This document shows positions 28,282 to 37,459 of a stretch of DNA of 64,000 nt, in pieces. Position numbers and translations under genes: made by a program. The notes under the pieces are model-generated. The model saw nothing but the letters and a program-made list of their open reading frames with translations, was not told where the DNA came from and made no database searches. Positions within the stretch are counted from its first letter, which is position 1, and each line of letters opens with the position of its first letter. Origin of the DNA: Wolbachia endosymbiont of Folsomia candida (GTDB taxonomy: Bacteria > Pseudomonadota > Alphaproteobacteria > Rickettsiales > Anaplasmataceae); the NCBI RefSeq assembly GCF_001931755.2, contig NZ_CP015510.2:992001-1056000 (forward strand), given 5' to 3'.

Positions 28282-28797
28282 ATGAACATTTTTATATTAC
28301 ATGAAGATCCAATAATTGCAGCACAGATGTTGTGTGACAAGCATGTGGTAAAAATGATATTAGAAACTGCTCAATTATTGAGTAGTGTTTTTTGGGTAGC
28401 AAAAGAATCATGTCCTTCAGTAAGCATTACAGATAAGAATATATCAGTTCCATATAAACTTACTCATAGAAATCACCCTTGTTCTGTATGGGCAAGACAA
28501 TCAAAAAAATTCGATTGGTTGATAAGCCATGGAAAAGAATTATGTAAAGAGTACACTTACCGGTATAAAAAAAAGCATAAGTCAGAAAAAGTAATAGATT
28601 GGTGTGATAGTAATAAGGACTTGCTTGTTTTTCAATCAACTGATATGCAAGCTTTTGTACAAGCACTACCAGAGCAACATAAATGTAATGATGCTGTAGA
28701 AGCTTACAGGAAATATTATCTGCAAGACAAAATGAGATTTGCTAAGTGGGAAAAAGGTAGAGAAGTACCAGACTGGATAATAGAGTATCCAAGCTGA
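28282..28797 (+). CDS. Conserved phage-associated protein of unknown function
   Basis: The 171-residue protein begins MNIFILHEDPIIAAQML, followed by CDKHVVKMILETAQLL. From memory, this opening is shared by a family common in bacteriophage genomes and scattered in bacteria. It continues with a His/Trp-rich middle (THRNHPCSVWARQS) and ends with YYLQDKMRFAKWEKG. Conserved Asp-Lys-His and His-Pro-x-x-x-Trp residues suggest an enzyme, but I know no assigned activity. It stands alone, diverging from the SF2-like gene across a 250-base spacer with no other gene. Confidence 0.75.
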   Translation: MNIFILHEDPIIAAQMLCDKHVVKMILETAQLLSSVFWVAKESCPSVSITDKNISVPYKLTHRNHPCSVWARQSKKFDWLISHGKELCKEYTYRYKKKHKSEKVIDWCDSNKDLLVFQSTDMQAFVQALPEQHKCNDAVEAYRKYYLQDKMRFAKWEKGREVPDWIIEYPS

Positions 28798-29003
28798 ATA
28801 ACTGAACTTTCTACTGATCAAATAAAGCAACTGCTAGAGGAAAATACTCTTTAACTATTAATTTACAATATCGTAGGAAAACAGACCTGGTGAAAGTTTC
28901 TTAACTTTTCCTTAACTGCCAGGAATATGTTTAGCAACACACAATATACTAGTATTCACATATGAGGCTTGTATGCGACAATGAGCTTATTTGGAGTATT
29001 GAA

Positions 29004-29867
29004 ATGACTGAGGCACAAACACAAACTATATCTAATGAAACATTCAGTCAACTTGCTGAAGAGTATAAGAAGCAAGCTGGTTTACTAGATTACTTAAAGA
29101 ATTTTGTCAATAGAAATAGTAACTCTGCTATAGATAACTCTAAATGTGATTCTAGTTATCTAAGTGATGATCATGAAATAGTTAAACAAGTTAAGATTAA
29201 AATTAATAATTATGTAGGACAAGTAGAGAAAACATTTGTAAAAAAAATAGAAGATGGAGAAACAAGTTACAATGTAAGAGCTAAGGTAAAAAACAATGAA
29301 CAGGTAAAAGTAAGTGAGTTTTTAACTAGTGATTTTTGTAAGGAAAATAAAATTTCAAGATTTTCGTTAATGACAAGTGATGAGAAAGATGCAATATCCT
29401 GCACAATTGATAAAAATAATCTAAGGTATTATAACATCGAGGGTGATTTACCTATAATAATGACCTTAAATTGGTATGTAGGTGAAAGAAAATGTACTAT
29501 TAAGATAGAGCTTGGTACTAAAAATAATGTAAGAATTATTGAGCGTAACGGTGTAAGTGACCAAGATTTGGCAGAAAACAAGGATGTAAGAATGGGTAAT
29601 ATACAAAAATCTAAGTCTTTAGTTGAAGCTTTATCAGTACAAAGTTTTGAAATAATAACCACTATAAAAGATAAGGAAGAGCAACAATTAATAACGTTCA
29701 CTGAAGTAGAAATAGAGCAAGCAGAGCAAAAGGAAGAACAACAATCAAGCTTACTGAATAAAGTAGAAGAAGAGCAAAAAGATAAAGAAAAGCCACAATC
29801 AACAATACTCACTGAAGTAGAAATAGAGCAAGCAGAGCAAGAAGATCTGGGGTTTCGTTATTTTTAG
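29004..29867 (+). CDS. Lineage-specific protein with C-terminal acidic repeats
   Basis: I do not recognise this 287-residue protein. The N-terminal two-thirds look globular, with alternating beta-type and charged segments. The end is low complexity with an exact-looking repeat, LTEVEIEQAEQ (once as FTEVEIEQAEQ), and variants SLLNKVEEEQ between. I chose the ATG at 29004, which has GGAG eight bases upstream; an earlier ATG at 28962 would add 14 residues. There is no signal peptide or membrane segment. It may be co-regulated with the neighbouring accessory genes, but this is not shown. Confidence 0.72.
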   Translation: MTEAQTQTISNETFSQLAEEYKKQAGLLDYLKNFVNRNSNSAIDNSKCDSSYLSDDHEIVKQVKIKINNYVGQVEKTFVKKIEDGETSYNVRAKVKNNEQVKVSEFLTSDFCKENKISRFSLMTSDEKDAISCTIDKNNLRYYNIEGDLPIIMTLNWYVGERKCTIKIELGTKNNVRIIERNGVSDQDLAENKDVRMGNIQKSKSLVEALSVQSFEIITTIKDKEEQQLITFTEVEIEQAEQKEEQQSSLLNKVEEEQKDKEKPQSTILTEVEIEQAEQEDLGFRYF

Positions 29868-29929
29868 CACCAATGAGTTTTACAACCACGGAGCGTAAAG
29901 AAGGGAAAATTGAAGCAAAACTGTTATAC

Positions 29930-30487
29930 CTATGTTATATGGTAAGTTTTTCTTGGCTGCTCATAAGCTAAAATAGCCCTCTTACGCTCTACTCCCCAGC
30001 GATATTTGTGTATTGCTCCAGATTTACTAATAACACGGTGACATGGTATCAAGTAAGCAATAGGATTATTGGCAATTGCATTTGCGGCAGCGCGTACGGC
30101 CTTTGGGTTACCAACCATATGTGCAATATTTTCATAGCTTGTTGTTATGCCTTTAGGCATTGAAACTAACGCCTGCCACACCTTAACTTGAAAGTCTGTC
30201 CCCTTAACAAATAAATAAAACATTTTTTCAGAGCTCGTGCTGTCTCCCATAAAAACATTTTGTATTATACTTCCAGTAATTACTATGTCTTGTTTGAGTT
30301 GTGCTTGTGGCCATGCTTTTTTAAGCACCTCAATGGATGAGACTTCAGTATCAACAAAAGATAGATGACAGATACCTTCTTGAGCAACTCCTATAAGACA
30401 TTTCCCAAATAAAGTAGAATGAAGCCCATAAAAGATTTTCAAACTACTTTTGTACTCTCTAGGAACCGCAGGTTTAAATATAATCAT
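29930..30487 (-). CDS. ogt: Methylated-DNA--protein-cysteine methyltransferase
   Basis: This suicide repair protein removes alkyl groups from O6-methylguanine. The C-terminal domain has the active-site IPCHRVI motif followed by GAIHKYRWGVERKRAIL, and the upstream PKGITTSYENIAHMVGNPKAVRAAANAIANNP helix-turn-helix region that binds the minor groove (given here only in outline). Its 185 residues include a normal Ogt-type N-terminal domain. The start at 30487 is a plain ATG. It is convergent with the preceding accessory gene and shares its strand with surA. Confidence 0.94.
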   Translation of the reverse strand: MIIFKPAVPREYKSSLKIFYGLHSTLFGKCLIGVAQEGICHLSFVDTEVSSIEVLKKAWPQAQLKQDIVITGSIIQNVFMGDSTSSEKMFYLFVKGTDFQVKVWQALVSMPKGITTSYENIAHMVGNPKAVRAAANAIANNPIAYLIPCHRVISKSGAIHKYRWGVERKRAILAYEQPRKTYHIT

Positions 30488-30574
30488 ATGTTTGATTTAA
30501 CTCTACTAACAAAAATCCTTGAAATCCTCTTATTTTACTAACCAGTTGTAGGATGAAATTACGGTATGACGTAA

Positions 30575-31738
30575 TTACTTATTTCCACTATAACTAACAG
30601 CTACATTTTTACGCATATTATCCAGTAGCAAGTTGCTTTGAATCATAATCTTTTGTTGATAAATCTGCTGCGTAATTGCTTCTACATCTGCCACATTACT
30701 TTTGATATCACACACCATCATTAACCTTGAAGTACCATTATCTTTTGATGCTACTATCTCATTGACACTTGCTTTGCTGAATAAAATCTGTAAATCGGGA
30801 TTTAAATCTCGTATTTTTACTTCAAATTCTCTTGTGTCTGGCAATTTTAAATTACTTGCCAGCTCACCAAAATTGGAACAATTAGCTTTTTGTTCCTTCA
30901 GACTATTTAATAAACTTCCTGAATCTTCAACAATAATTTGTTTTAATTTTAAAGTACTTGTGAGTAGTGCATGATTAAGCTGTACCTTATCAATTATTTT
31001 TATAATAGAGTAACCTTCCCTTATACTTTCTGGATCAGCAACATCCCCAATTTCCAAGCTTTCTAAAACGCTCTTAAATTTTCCCTTCAATTGATTTAAA
31101 TTAACCGTTGTTTTACGCACTTTGATTGAAGGTTCTATAATAAAGTCATTATTACTACTACGTAATTTTTTCGCTAAATCTTCAGCCACAGCATAAACAT
31201 CCTTGTCTTTCTGATTGGAAATTATAAACTCCTCAAACGCGATAAGATAATCCGGCCTTTCTGTTTGTCCTTTTGCATCATCCACTTCTTTAGCACTTAC
31301 ATTGATAAATGGCACGATTCTTGCTTCAATAATTTTACTCCAGAGTATTTGGGATTTTATTTGTTTTCTCAAGATACCAAGATCTATATTGTGCTTTTTT
31401 ATGTACTGATCAATTTCATCTGTCTTAAGTTTAAAACTTTGGGTTAGAAATAACACAAGGGCGCTATTTAACTCTTCACTGCTTAAGTTTATATTTAATC
31501 TCTTCGCTTCATTGAAGATTATGACTTCATCTATTAGTTGCCTCAAAATTTGAGGCTTCGCTTCATTTTTGTCAATATTTTGATTTCCAAACAATGAATT
31601 TATCAAATTAATCCGTTTCTCGATATCTAAACTTGAAATTGGCTCGCCATCTACATCTGCAATAATTTGAATTCCTACTGCAAATGACGTAACTGGCAAT
31701 ATCCATACCATTAATAGTAAAATCAGTATTCTAAACAT
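30575..31738 (-). CDS. SurA-like periplasmic chaperone / parvulin-type isomerase
   Basis: The 387-residue precursor begins with a signal peptide (MFRILILLLMVWILPVTSFA, cleavage after about residue 20). It then has a SurA N-terminal-type region, IIADVDGEPISSLDIEKRINL. The middle (about 170-290) resembles a degenerate parvulin domain; the typical GGDLGW-like motif is not obvious. It probably helps outer-membrane proteins fold in the periplasm. I chose the ATG at 31738 over a TTG at 31750. It is encoded next to ogt on the same strand. Confidence 0.82.
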   Translation of the reverse strand: MFRILILLLMVWILPVTSFAVGIQIIADVDGEPISSLDIEKRINLINSLFGNQNIDKNEAKPQILRQLIDEVIIFNEAKRLNINLSSEELNSALVLFLTQSFKLKTDEIDQYIKKHNIDLGILRKQIKSQILWSKIIEARIVPFINVSAKEVDDAKGQTERPDYLIAFEEFIISNQKDKDVYAVAEDLAKKLRSSNNDFIIEPSIKVRKTTVNLNQLKGKFKSVLESLEIGDVADPESIREGYSIIKIIDKVQLNHALLTSTLKLKQIIVEDSGSLLNSLKEQKANCSNFGELASNLKLPDTREFEVKIRDLNPDLQILFSKASVNEIVASKDNGTSRLMMVCDIKSNVADVEAITQQIYQQKIMIQSNLLLDNMRKNVAVSYSGNK

Positions 31739-31904
31739 AATATTATTCAACGAACAATCAATTATACAGTAAATACTTAATCAACGCTAGTGGTATGCTA
31801 GGACTCAAAAAACTTGCAAAATTTGTAATAACGCCATAACACTGGTACGACAAAATTGCCACATTTCCGCAGTGTATGAAAATTTTATTTTTTGATCAAA
31901 AAGT

Positions 31905-32498
31905 ATGACATTTTTACCTGAAAACGATCCGATTGATTTATTTTCAAAGTGGTATGAAGAAGTGCTGAGCTCATCGTATAAAGAACCATATGCAATGACA
32001 CTCGCAACTTGTAGCAAAGATTGCGTTCCATCTGCAAGGGTGGTATTGCTCAAAGAATATAGCAAAGAAGGGTTTGTATTCTTCACTAATGTAAATAGTA
32101 GAAAAGGAAAAGAATTAACTGAAAATCCTAAAGCTGCATTAGTATTTCATTGGATGAAATTTTCTAAGCAAGTACGAATTGAAGGAGATGTTAAGCTCAT
32201 AAATGGTGGAAAAGCTGATAAATATTTTACCTCTCGTGCACGTGATAGTCAAATTAGTGCATGGTGCTCAAAACAATCTAGTGTTCTAAAAAATTGGCAA
32301 GATTTTGAACAACATATTGAATTAAAAAGCATCGAATTTTGTGATCAAAAAGTTCCTCGTCCTGATTTTTGGGTAGGATTTTGTGTAATACCAAAAGTAA
32401 TCGAATTTTGGCAAGAGGGTGAATATAGGAGGCATATTAGATTTAGATATACTTTGATTGAGGAAAATAATTGGACACTAGAACAATTATACCCTTAG
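31905..32498 (+). CDS. pdxH: Pyridoxamine 5'-phosphate oxidase
   Basis: PdxH makes pyridoxal 5'-phosphate from pyridoxine or pyridoxamine phosphate using FMN and oxygen. The 197-residue protein has the family segments AMTLATCSKDCVPSARVVLLK, GFVFFTNVNSRKGKEL, the FMN-contacting RIEGDVKLI, and the C-terminal PRPDFWVGFCVIP followed by EFWQEGEYRRHIRFRY (W and R residues bind the cofactor phosphate). Length is normal. It is divergent from the SurA-like gene. Confidence 0.95.
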   Translation: MTFLPENDPIDLFSKWYEEVLSSSYKEPYAMTLATCSKDCVPSARVVLLKEYSKEGFVFFTNVNSRKGKELTENPKAALVFHWMKFSKQVRIEGDVKLINGGKADKYFTSRARDSQISAWCSKQSSVLKNWQDFEQHIELKSIEFCDQKVPRPDFWVGFCVIPKVIEFWQEGEYRRHIRFRYTLIEENNWTLEQLYP

Positions 32499-32526
32499 TA
32501 TTTTAATACTTCTCATCACTGTACAT

Positions 32527-33249
32527 CTAAAAGCTGCGAATAAAACCCACTTCAATATTATGAAGTTTGAGATCATCTTCTCCAAATGGAGGTATAGAAG
32601 AAAAATAGCAATAACCCACGCTAATCTTTGGTGACTCTAATGATGACGCAATAGAATAATTAACGCCAAGCTTAATTTGAATGGCTAGTCTATAATCAGC
32701 AATAATATCAGTAAGGAGAAAATCAGAATCTCGCTTCATAGCGACTAAACCGCCCCCGAAGCCAAAGTATGGGATTAAGGGAATGCTTTTAATTACAGGT
32801 TCATAATATATGTTTGACATTAATGAAACCATATTTCTATCATAAAACTTTGTGCCATCAAAAAGCTTGATTTTATTCAGAACCATCTCAATTTCATACC
32901 TTTCGGTAAAATATCTATTAGAGTTATATATTCCCCAGCTAGAGCTGTATAAAAATTGAAAATCAGCTTCAAGATTGGAATTGCTGATACCTGCAATTTC
33001 TTCTCCCAATGCTTTCAGAACACTTATGGTATTACCTGTTAAAGCTCCTTTAGCAACACTTAGACCTGCGTGCACTGTATTAGCCTGTGTTTTAACAGCA
33101 TCTTGAAAATTATTGGATATGGCTCTGCCAACAGCAAACCTGGTATAAAATCCTTTCCCTATTGATTCAAATCTTTCATTAGAAAAGCAAACAGTGGATA
33201 ATAAAAAACAGAGAGAAAATGCCGTAAATAGAATAAATCTGGCATACAT
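32527..33249 (-). CDS. Predicted outer-membrane beta-barrel protein
   Basis: The 240-residue precursor has a signal peptide (FILFTAFSLCFLLSTVCFS, cleavage near residue 22). Its C-terminal half alternates hydrophobic and polar residues and ends SVGYCYFSS...LHNIEVGFIRSF. A final Phe preceded by alternating hydrophobics is the usual signal for outer-membrane insertion. The layout recalls the Wolbachia/Anaplasma surface-antigen superfamily, but I cannot be sure. The ATG at 33249 has GGGAG upstream; an ORF start at 33303 is less likely. It is convergent with pdxH. Confidence 0.72.
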   Translation of the reverse strand: MYARFILFTAFSLCFLLSTVCFSNERFESIGKGFYTRFAVGRAISNNFQDAVKTQANTVHAGLSVAKGALTGNTISVLKALGEEIAGISNSNLEADFQFLYSSSWGIYNSNRYFTERYEIEMVLNKIKLFDGTKFYDRNMVSLMSNIYYEPVIKSIPLIPYFGFGGGLVAMKRDSDFLLTDIIADYRLAIQIKLGVNYSIASSLESPKISVGYCYFSSIPPFGEDDLKLHNIEVGFIRSF

Positions 33250-33457
33250 ATAACTCCCATTACTAACATAGCATATAAGTAACCAGGATAGAATTTTTGT
33301 CAACTATTATTTTGTTTTAACAGTGCAGTTCTATCTTAGATGGTAGCCTCCTATACTTCACTCTTTGGACTGTGCATCTAAAATAAAAACTTGCGTATAT
33401 TTTTGATCCAACATAAACTACTAATTATTTAATTAATATTATTAATTAGTAAGTAAT

Positions 33458-35038
33458 ATGCGCCCTGTAATACTGTGTGGTGGTAGTGGCAGTAGACTTT
33501 GGCCTTTATCACAACCAAAACAATTTCAAAAAATATTTAGCAATCACACTATGTTTCAGAGCACTTTACTGAGGCTGAAAAGTAGTTATATGCCTCCAAT
33601 CATTGCTACAAATATAGAGTACGAGTCATTAGTGATAAGTGAATTACATGCTTTACAGGAGTATAAAGTAATTTTTGAACCAGTAAAAATTGGAACAGCA
33701 GCAGCAATATTAATTTCTACACTCCTCTCCAATGAAAATGAAATAATGTTAATTCTGCCTTCAGACCATTTTATAGGCAATTTGAATAATTTTTATAATT
33801 CAATTGAAAAAGCATCTGAGGTAGCCAAGGAAAACGACACTATAGTGACTTTTGGAGTCAAGCCACACGAATTTAATTCTGAGTATGGGTATATCGATAC
33901 AATCTATGATCACAAAAAAAAGTATCATACAGTAAAGAATTTCATAGAAAAACCCGCGTATGAGATGGATAACAATCATTATTGGAATTTAGGTATATTT
34001 GTATTTAAAGCAAAACACTACATCAGCGAGATCAAAAAACTCGCCCCAAATCTTTATAATTTATGCTGTAACAGTATAACACATTATACACAGCAGGAAA
34101 AACTTCTTTATTTGAAAGAGCAGGATTTTAAGGGGATAGAAGATATATCTGTTGACTACTTAGTGATGGAAAAAGCAAAAAATGTCTCAATGATCGAATC
34201 TGATTTTGATTGGATGGACGTGGGAACATGGAGTGCAATTTTAGAACTAAATGCGAAGTGTGAGATAAAACCTGCACAACATTCTCTGCGGGAAGATAAT
34301 TCAAATAGACTTCTTTCGAAACTCGCTTGTGAGAGGCAAGTGCTAGGAGCACACGGAGCGGAAAACCGCAGTGTATTGAACATACATGAGGATTTGAGCA
34401 CCGAAGCGACAACGCAATTTCCCACAGAAGTAGAGTTTCGAAAGAAGTCTAATGAACTAAGTAGTGTAAAATCTACTTACACGCAGCAAAATAGACCTCT
34501 TGCAAAACCTGTTTGTGATGAGGAATTTTTAGGAGGAGTGAAGATGAGCACCACAGAATACTCGAATGTATTTGAGGAGCGCAGACGAGCTTCGACGACA
34601 AAATTGCCTTCAGAAATCGGGTTATGCAAGAGGTCTAATGTTCCAAGCAAGAGTCTAATGTCATTTATTAATAAAATCAAAAAAGAGACAGTAGTTAAAA
34701 AAGAGATCAAGCCATGGGGATTTTATAGTATCATTTTAATAGGCAAAAATTTTCTTATAAAATATCTTTTTATAAATCCACTAAGCTGCACTTCTAAGCA
34801 GTTTCATAATTATAGAGATGAATATCACATAATACTGTCAGGAGCTGGATATGTTAGTGTGGGCAATAAAGTGCATTCTATAACCCAAAGTCATATGATA
34901 GAAATTCCACGAAACGTTTCTCATAGAATTGAAAACAGAAGTGAAAATTCTCCACTTGAGATCGTTGAATTTCAGATTGGAGAGCATTTATCTGATGATG
35001 ATATAGTAAGATTGGATGATGTATACGGAAGGATATAG
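33458..35038 (+). CDS. Mannose-1-phosphate guanylyltransferase / mannose-6-phosphate isomerase-like, with repeat-peptide insertion
   Basis: The N-terminal ~275 residues are a sugar-nucleotide transferase: GGSGSRLWPLSQPKQF at 8-23, EPVKIGTAAAI, ILPSDHFIG and IEKPAYEMDNNHYWNLGIFVFK. The C-terminal ~120 residues form a cupin of the ManC type (KPWGFYSIILIGKNF..., HNYRDEYHIILSGAGYVSVG). Between them, at about 281-400, lie two diverged copies of a ~47-residue insert absent from the family. The family makes GDP-mannose, yet no other mannose gene is nearby. The cupin HHHR-like motif is altered (HNYRDEYH), so isomerase activity is doubtful. Confidence 0.85.
   Translation: MRPVILCGGSGSRLWPLSQPKQFQKIFSNHTMFQSTLLRLKSSYMPPIIATNIEYESLVISELHALQEYKVIFEPVKIGTAAAILISTLLSNENEIMLILPSDHFIGNLNNFYNSIEKASEVAKENDTIVTFGVKPHEFNSEYGYIDTIYDHKKKYHTVKNFIEKPAYEMDNNHYWNLGIFVFKAKHYISEIKKLAPNLYNLCCNSITHYTQQEKLLYLKEQDFKGIEDISVDYLVMEKAKNVSMIESDFDWMDVGTWSAILELNAKCEIKPAQHSLREDNSNRLLSKLACERQVLGAHGAENRSVLNIHEDLSTEATTQFPTEVEFRKKSNELSSVKSTYTQQNRPLAKPVCDEEFLGGVKMSTTEYSNVFEERRRASTTKLPSEIGLCKRSNVPSKSLMSFINKIKKETVVKKEIKPWGFYSIILIGKNFLIKYLFINPLSCTSKQFHNYRDEYHIILSGAGYVSVGNKVHSITQSHMIEIPRNVSHRIENRSENSPLEIVEFQIGEHLSDDDIVRLDDVYGRI
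34316..34641 (+). repeat. Two in-frame protein-coding repeat inserts
   Basis: Copy A (about 34316-34454) and copy B (about 34501-34641) encode related peptides. Both have Cys then LG, then TT, then P-T/S-E, and end in K-K/R-S-N. They disrupt neither the frame nor the flanking domains. The opposite strand is also open here, as in mobile coding repeats such as Rickettsia palindromic elements. Confidence 0.65.
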
Positions 35039-35227
35039 TTATCTAGCAAGAGCGGAAACTGGAGTCCAGATTTTTTTACAACTGAATCCTATATAAATAA
35101 TATGACAGAAAAAATGGTAAATCTTATCCATTTTAGCTATATTCCCAATACAATGAATCTAATGAATTAACAGTAGCCGATTGCTTAAATTCATACTATT
35201 ATTTTTAAGCATAGCTTCATATAAAAC

Positions 35228-36046
35228 ATGACTCTTAAAAAGCTTAATCTGCACTTAGTCTCTGACTCAAGTGGTGAAACTGTTATATCAGTTGCAAAAT
35301 CAGCACTGAAACATTTTAGTGCTGTAGAAACGGTCGAATATGTTTGGTCTTTTGTAAAAGAAAAAGAACAGGTTGATGGCATTTTAGAAAAGATGAAAAG
35401 TAAAAGCGATGAGCACCACTTCGTTATATGCACCATCACTGATGACAATCTCAGGAAGTATCTAAAAGATAACTGCATAAAGTTGGAAATCCCGTATAGA
35501 GCTATATTATCACACATTATCAGAGAAATTTCCTCCTATCTTGAAATTGAAAAGGATGAAAAGCTTGATTTACATACTGAAATAAGTGATGAATATTTTC
35601 AGCGTATTGAGTCAATAAACTATACTATTAACCATGATGATGGACAAAATATCCAAGACATTGAAAAGGCAGATATAATTTTGGTTGGAGTTTCGCGTAC
35701 ATCAAAATCTCCCACTAGTATGTACTTAGCTTACAGAGGCTATAAAGTTGCAAATATTCCTTTTGTTAGCGGAATACCATTTTATGTAGATTTAGTAAAA
35801 TTAAAAAACAAGCTAACAATAGGGTTAACAATAGATGTAAGCAGACTAATCGAAATACGTAAAAATAGACTCACTTCAATCAAGAATGAAAGCAATAACG
35901 TGTATGCTAATTACGACAAAGTACAAGAAGAAATTGAGGAAGCAGAGAAGCTTTTTAAACAAAACAATTGGCCAATTATCGATGTTACGCAAAAATCAAT
36001 AGAGGAAGTATCTGCAACAATTATACAATATTTTAATAAAATATGA
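35228..36046 (+). CDS. Pyruvate,phosphate dikinase / PEP synthase regulatory protein (DUF299 kinase-pyrophosphorylase)
   Basis: This bifunctional enzyme switches pyruvate phosphate dikinase or PEP synthase off and on by ADP-dependent phosphorylation of a Thr and by phosphate-dependent removal. The 272-residue protein shows the family opening [21 protein letters not shown] (in outline), the P-loop [15 protein letters not shown] near 157-171, and [12 protein letters not shown]. It implies a PpdK-based pyruvate/PEP switch, consistent with the gluconeogenic aldolase and mdh in the window. The ATG at 35228 fits the family length. Confidence 0.94.
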   Translation: MTLKKLNLHLVSDSSGETVISVAKSALKHFSAVETVEYVWSFVKEKEQVDGILEKMKSKSDEHHFVICTITDDNLRKYLKDNCIKLEIPYRAILSHIIREISSYLEIEKDEKLDLHTEISDEYFQRIESINYTINHDDGQNIQDIEKADIILVGVSRTSKSPTSMYLAYRGYKVANIPFVSGIPFYVDLVKLKNKLTIGLTIDVSRLIEIRKNRLTSIKNESNNVYANYDKVQEEIEEAEKLFKQNNWPIIDVTQKSIEEVSATIIQYFNKI

Positions 36047-36123
36047 GATGAGAAAAAACTTATCAATTGACTAACCTCTTATAAGTGATCATAATGTAAA
36101 GTAATTTAATTCTTACTGTAGAT

Positions 36124-36252
36124 ATGAAAGTAAAAGGATCGCTAAAATCTCACCGCAACAGAGATAAAAATTGTAAAGTTGTGAAAAGGGGTGGTAAGAT
36201 TTATATTATAAACAAGGTGAAGCCAAGGTGCAAAGCACGCCAGGGCTCTTAG
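36124..36252 (+). CDS. rpmJ: 50S ribosomal protein L36
   Basis: This 42-residue gene is too short for ordinary ORF lists but unmistakable. It reads [17 protein letters not shown] at the start, then [14 protein letters not shown], and ends PRCKARQG-S, the small L36 of the large ribosomal subunit. The four zinc-ligand positions of the classical form are only partly kept (C17, C36 present), as in the zinc-independent variant. It lies between the PPDK regulator and the ftsB-like gene. Confidence 0.93.
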   Translation: MKVKGSLKSHRNRDKNCKVVKRGGKIYIINKVKPRCKARQGS

Positions 36253-36262
36253 CACCTTTTAT
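36225..36262 (+). terminator. Possible intrinsic terminator at the end of rpmJ
   Basis: AAGGTGC (36225-36231) can pair with GCACCTT (36252-36258), and the stem is followed by T-rich sequence. The loop of 20 bases is long and the stem overlaps the end of the coding sequence, so this is only a suggestion. Confidence 0.3.
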
Positions 36263-36295
36263 ATCATATATTTTTCAATTCCTATATTTGAAGGT

Positions 36296-36616
36296 GTGAT
36301 ATTTACAGCTCAAAAGAAAAAGAAGCTGCTCTATTTATGTATGGCTTTGCTAGTTTCTTTCATTACGTTATATTTCAGCGTTAGCATCGTCACAGGTAAC
36401 CGTGGCCTATTAACATTAATGAAATTGAATAAGGATATAGAATACAATAAATTTTTGCTAAAGGGCATCTCTTATGAAAAAGAAAAATTAAGTAATAAAA
36501 TATTAGGTTTATATGAAAAAAGCTTAGATTTAGATTTACTTGACGAGCAAGCAAAAAATTCTTTAGGTTATGTAAGTCCTAATGAACTTATGGTTATTCT
36601 TGACACTAAGCAATAA
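36296..36616 (+). CDS. FtsB/DivIC-like septum formation initiator
   Basis: The 106-residue protein has one N-terminal transmembrane segment (about residues 11-32, LLYLCMALLVSFITLYFSVSI). A coiled-coil-like stretch follows (LLTLMKLNKDIEYNKFLLKG...YEKEKLSNKILGLYEKS). The end, LDLLDEQAKNSLGYVSPNEL, is typical of Rickettsiales DivIC/FtsB proteins. It probably bridges the divisome with FtsL and FtsQ. The start is taken as GTG at 36296. Confidence 0.82.
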   Translation: MIFTAQKKKKLLYLCMALLVSFITLYFSVSIVTGNRGLLTLMKLNKDIEYNKFLLKGISYEKEKLSNKILGLYEKSLDLDLLDEQAKNSLGYVSPNELMVILDTKQ

Positions 36617-36688
36617 TAGAACCACTGAAAAATAAAAGCTACCTCTGGTTGAAAATATCTTCCATAGTTAACCGCTCTAGCATTTTTA

Positions 36689-37279
36689 CTAAATATTACC
36701 ATACCGTGCTAGCCATTCTGCAGGATAGAGCTTTCCCTCAGGTTTAGGCTCATTAACAATAGTAGAAGGAACATTAAAAGCTTGGTAAAATCCATCTATA
36801 TGCTCTGGCAAAGGTTTCATTAAATCCATATAGCTAGCTGGACACTGAGCCCTACCCTTATCACAAAGCGCATTGCCGTTCAAATCCATATTTTTAGGCA
36901 GTCCATTTTTCATTTCTTCTTCTACTCTTGCACTTATAATTTCTGCCTCTAGTTCAGCTTCAATCTCTTCCTGTTCTGCTGCAGATATTTCACTATCCTT
37001 TTCTTTACCTTCATCAACGCTATCATATCCTTCATCTTCAGAAACATCAGATTGCTCTTCAATTTTAGTAGAAACATCATTGTTCCTAGCTCGTATTTTC
37101 TGAATGAACGGAAATATTGAAAGTAATAAGTAACTGACTACAGCAACAGAAAGAATAATAGCTATTTTTACAGCAACAGCAATGGTTGCAAAAAGTATCG
37201 GAGTTGCTAAAACTGCAAATAAAGCAGATGTAACAAATTTATTCTTTCCTTGTGTGATATTGTTTAAAAACTTCATCAT
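36689..37279 (-). CDS. Lineage-specific membrane protein with acidic tail
   Basis: The 196-residue protein has two hydrophobic segments near the N-terminus (about residues 16-35 and 37-60, Ala/Val/Ile-rich). A strongly acidic stretch follows (SDVSEDEGYDSVDEGKEKDSE, about 77-97, given in outline), then a Glu-rich helix. The C-terminal domain (from about 125) is polar with two Cys and several Pro. I do not recognise it. The membrane hairpin plus disordered acidic part resembles other accessory proteins here, but with the hairpin at the N-terminus. The start is an ATG pair at 37279/37276. Confidence 0.75.
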   Translation of the reverse strand: MMKFLNNITQGKNKFVTSALFAVLATPILFATIAVAVKIAIILSVAVVSYLLLSIFPFIQKIRARNNDVSTKIEEQSDVSEDEGYDSVDEGKEKDSEISAAEQEEIEAELEAEIISARVEEEMKNGLPKNMDLNGNALCDKGRAQCPASYMDLMKPLPEHIDGFYQAFNVPSTIVNEPKPEGKLYPAEWLARYGNI

Positions 37280-37459
37280 GATAACCCTCAGATGTTATAC
37301 CTAGTATTATTATATACAAACTTTCGTATATTTGCAACTTTGTGAAAATTTTCATTCTTTATGTAGATTTCTAAAAGTTATATAATGGTTAATTAATATA
37401 TAATCTATGTCAGCTATAATAGAGTAGTACAATATATATATTCAGTGTAACATCCTAAA

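Noticed and set aside
28282..28797. Prophage WO remnant
   Set aside because: Only one phage-type gene is present; no capsid, tail, integrase or attachment-site signal was seen nearby.
34128..34710. Minus-strand frames opposite the guanylyltransferase insert
   Set aside because: They overlap a clearly coding frame and have no start signals; the openness reflects repeat origin rather than a second gene.
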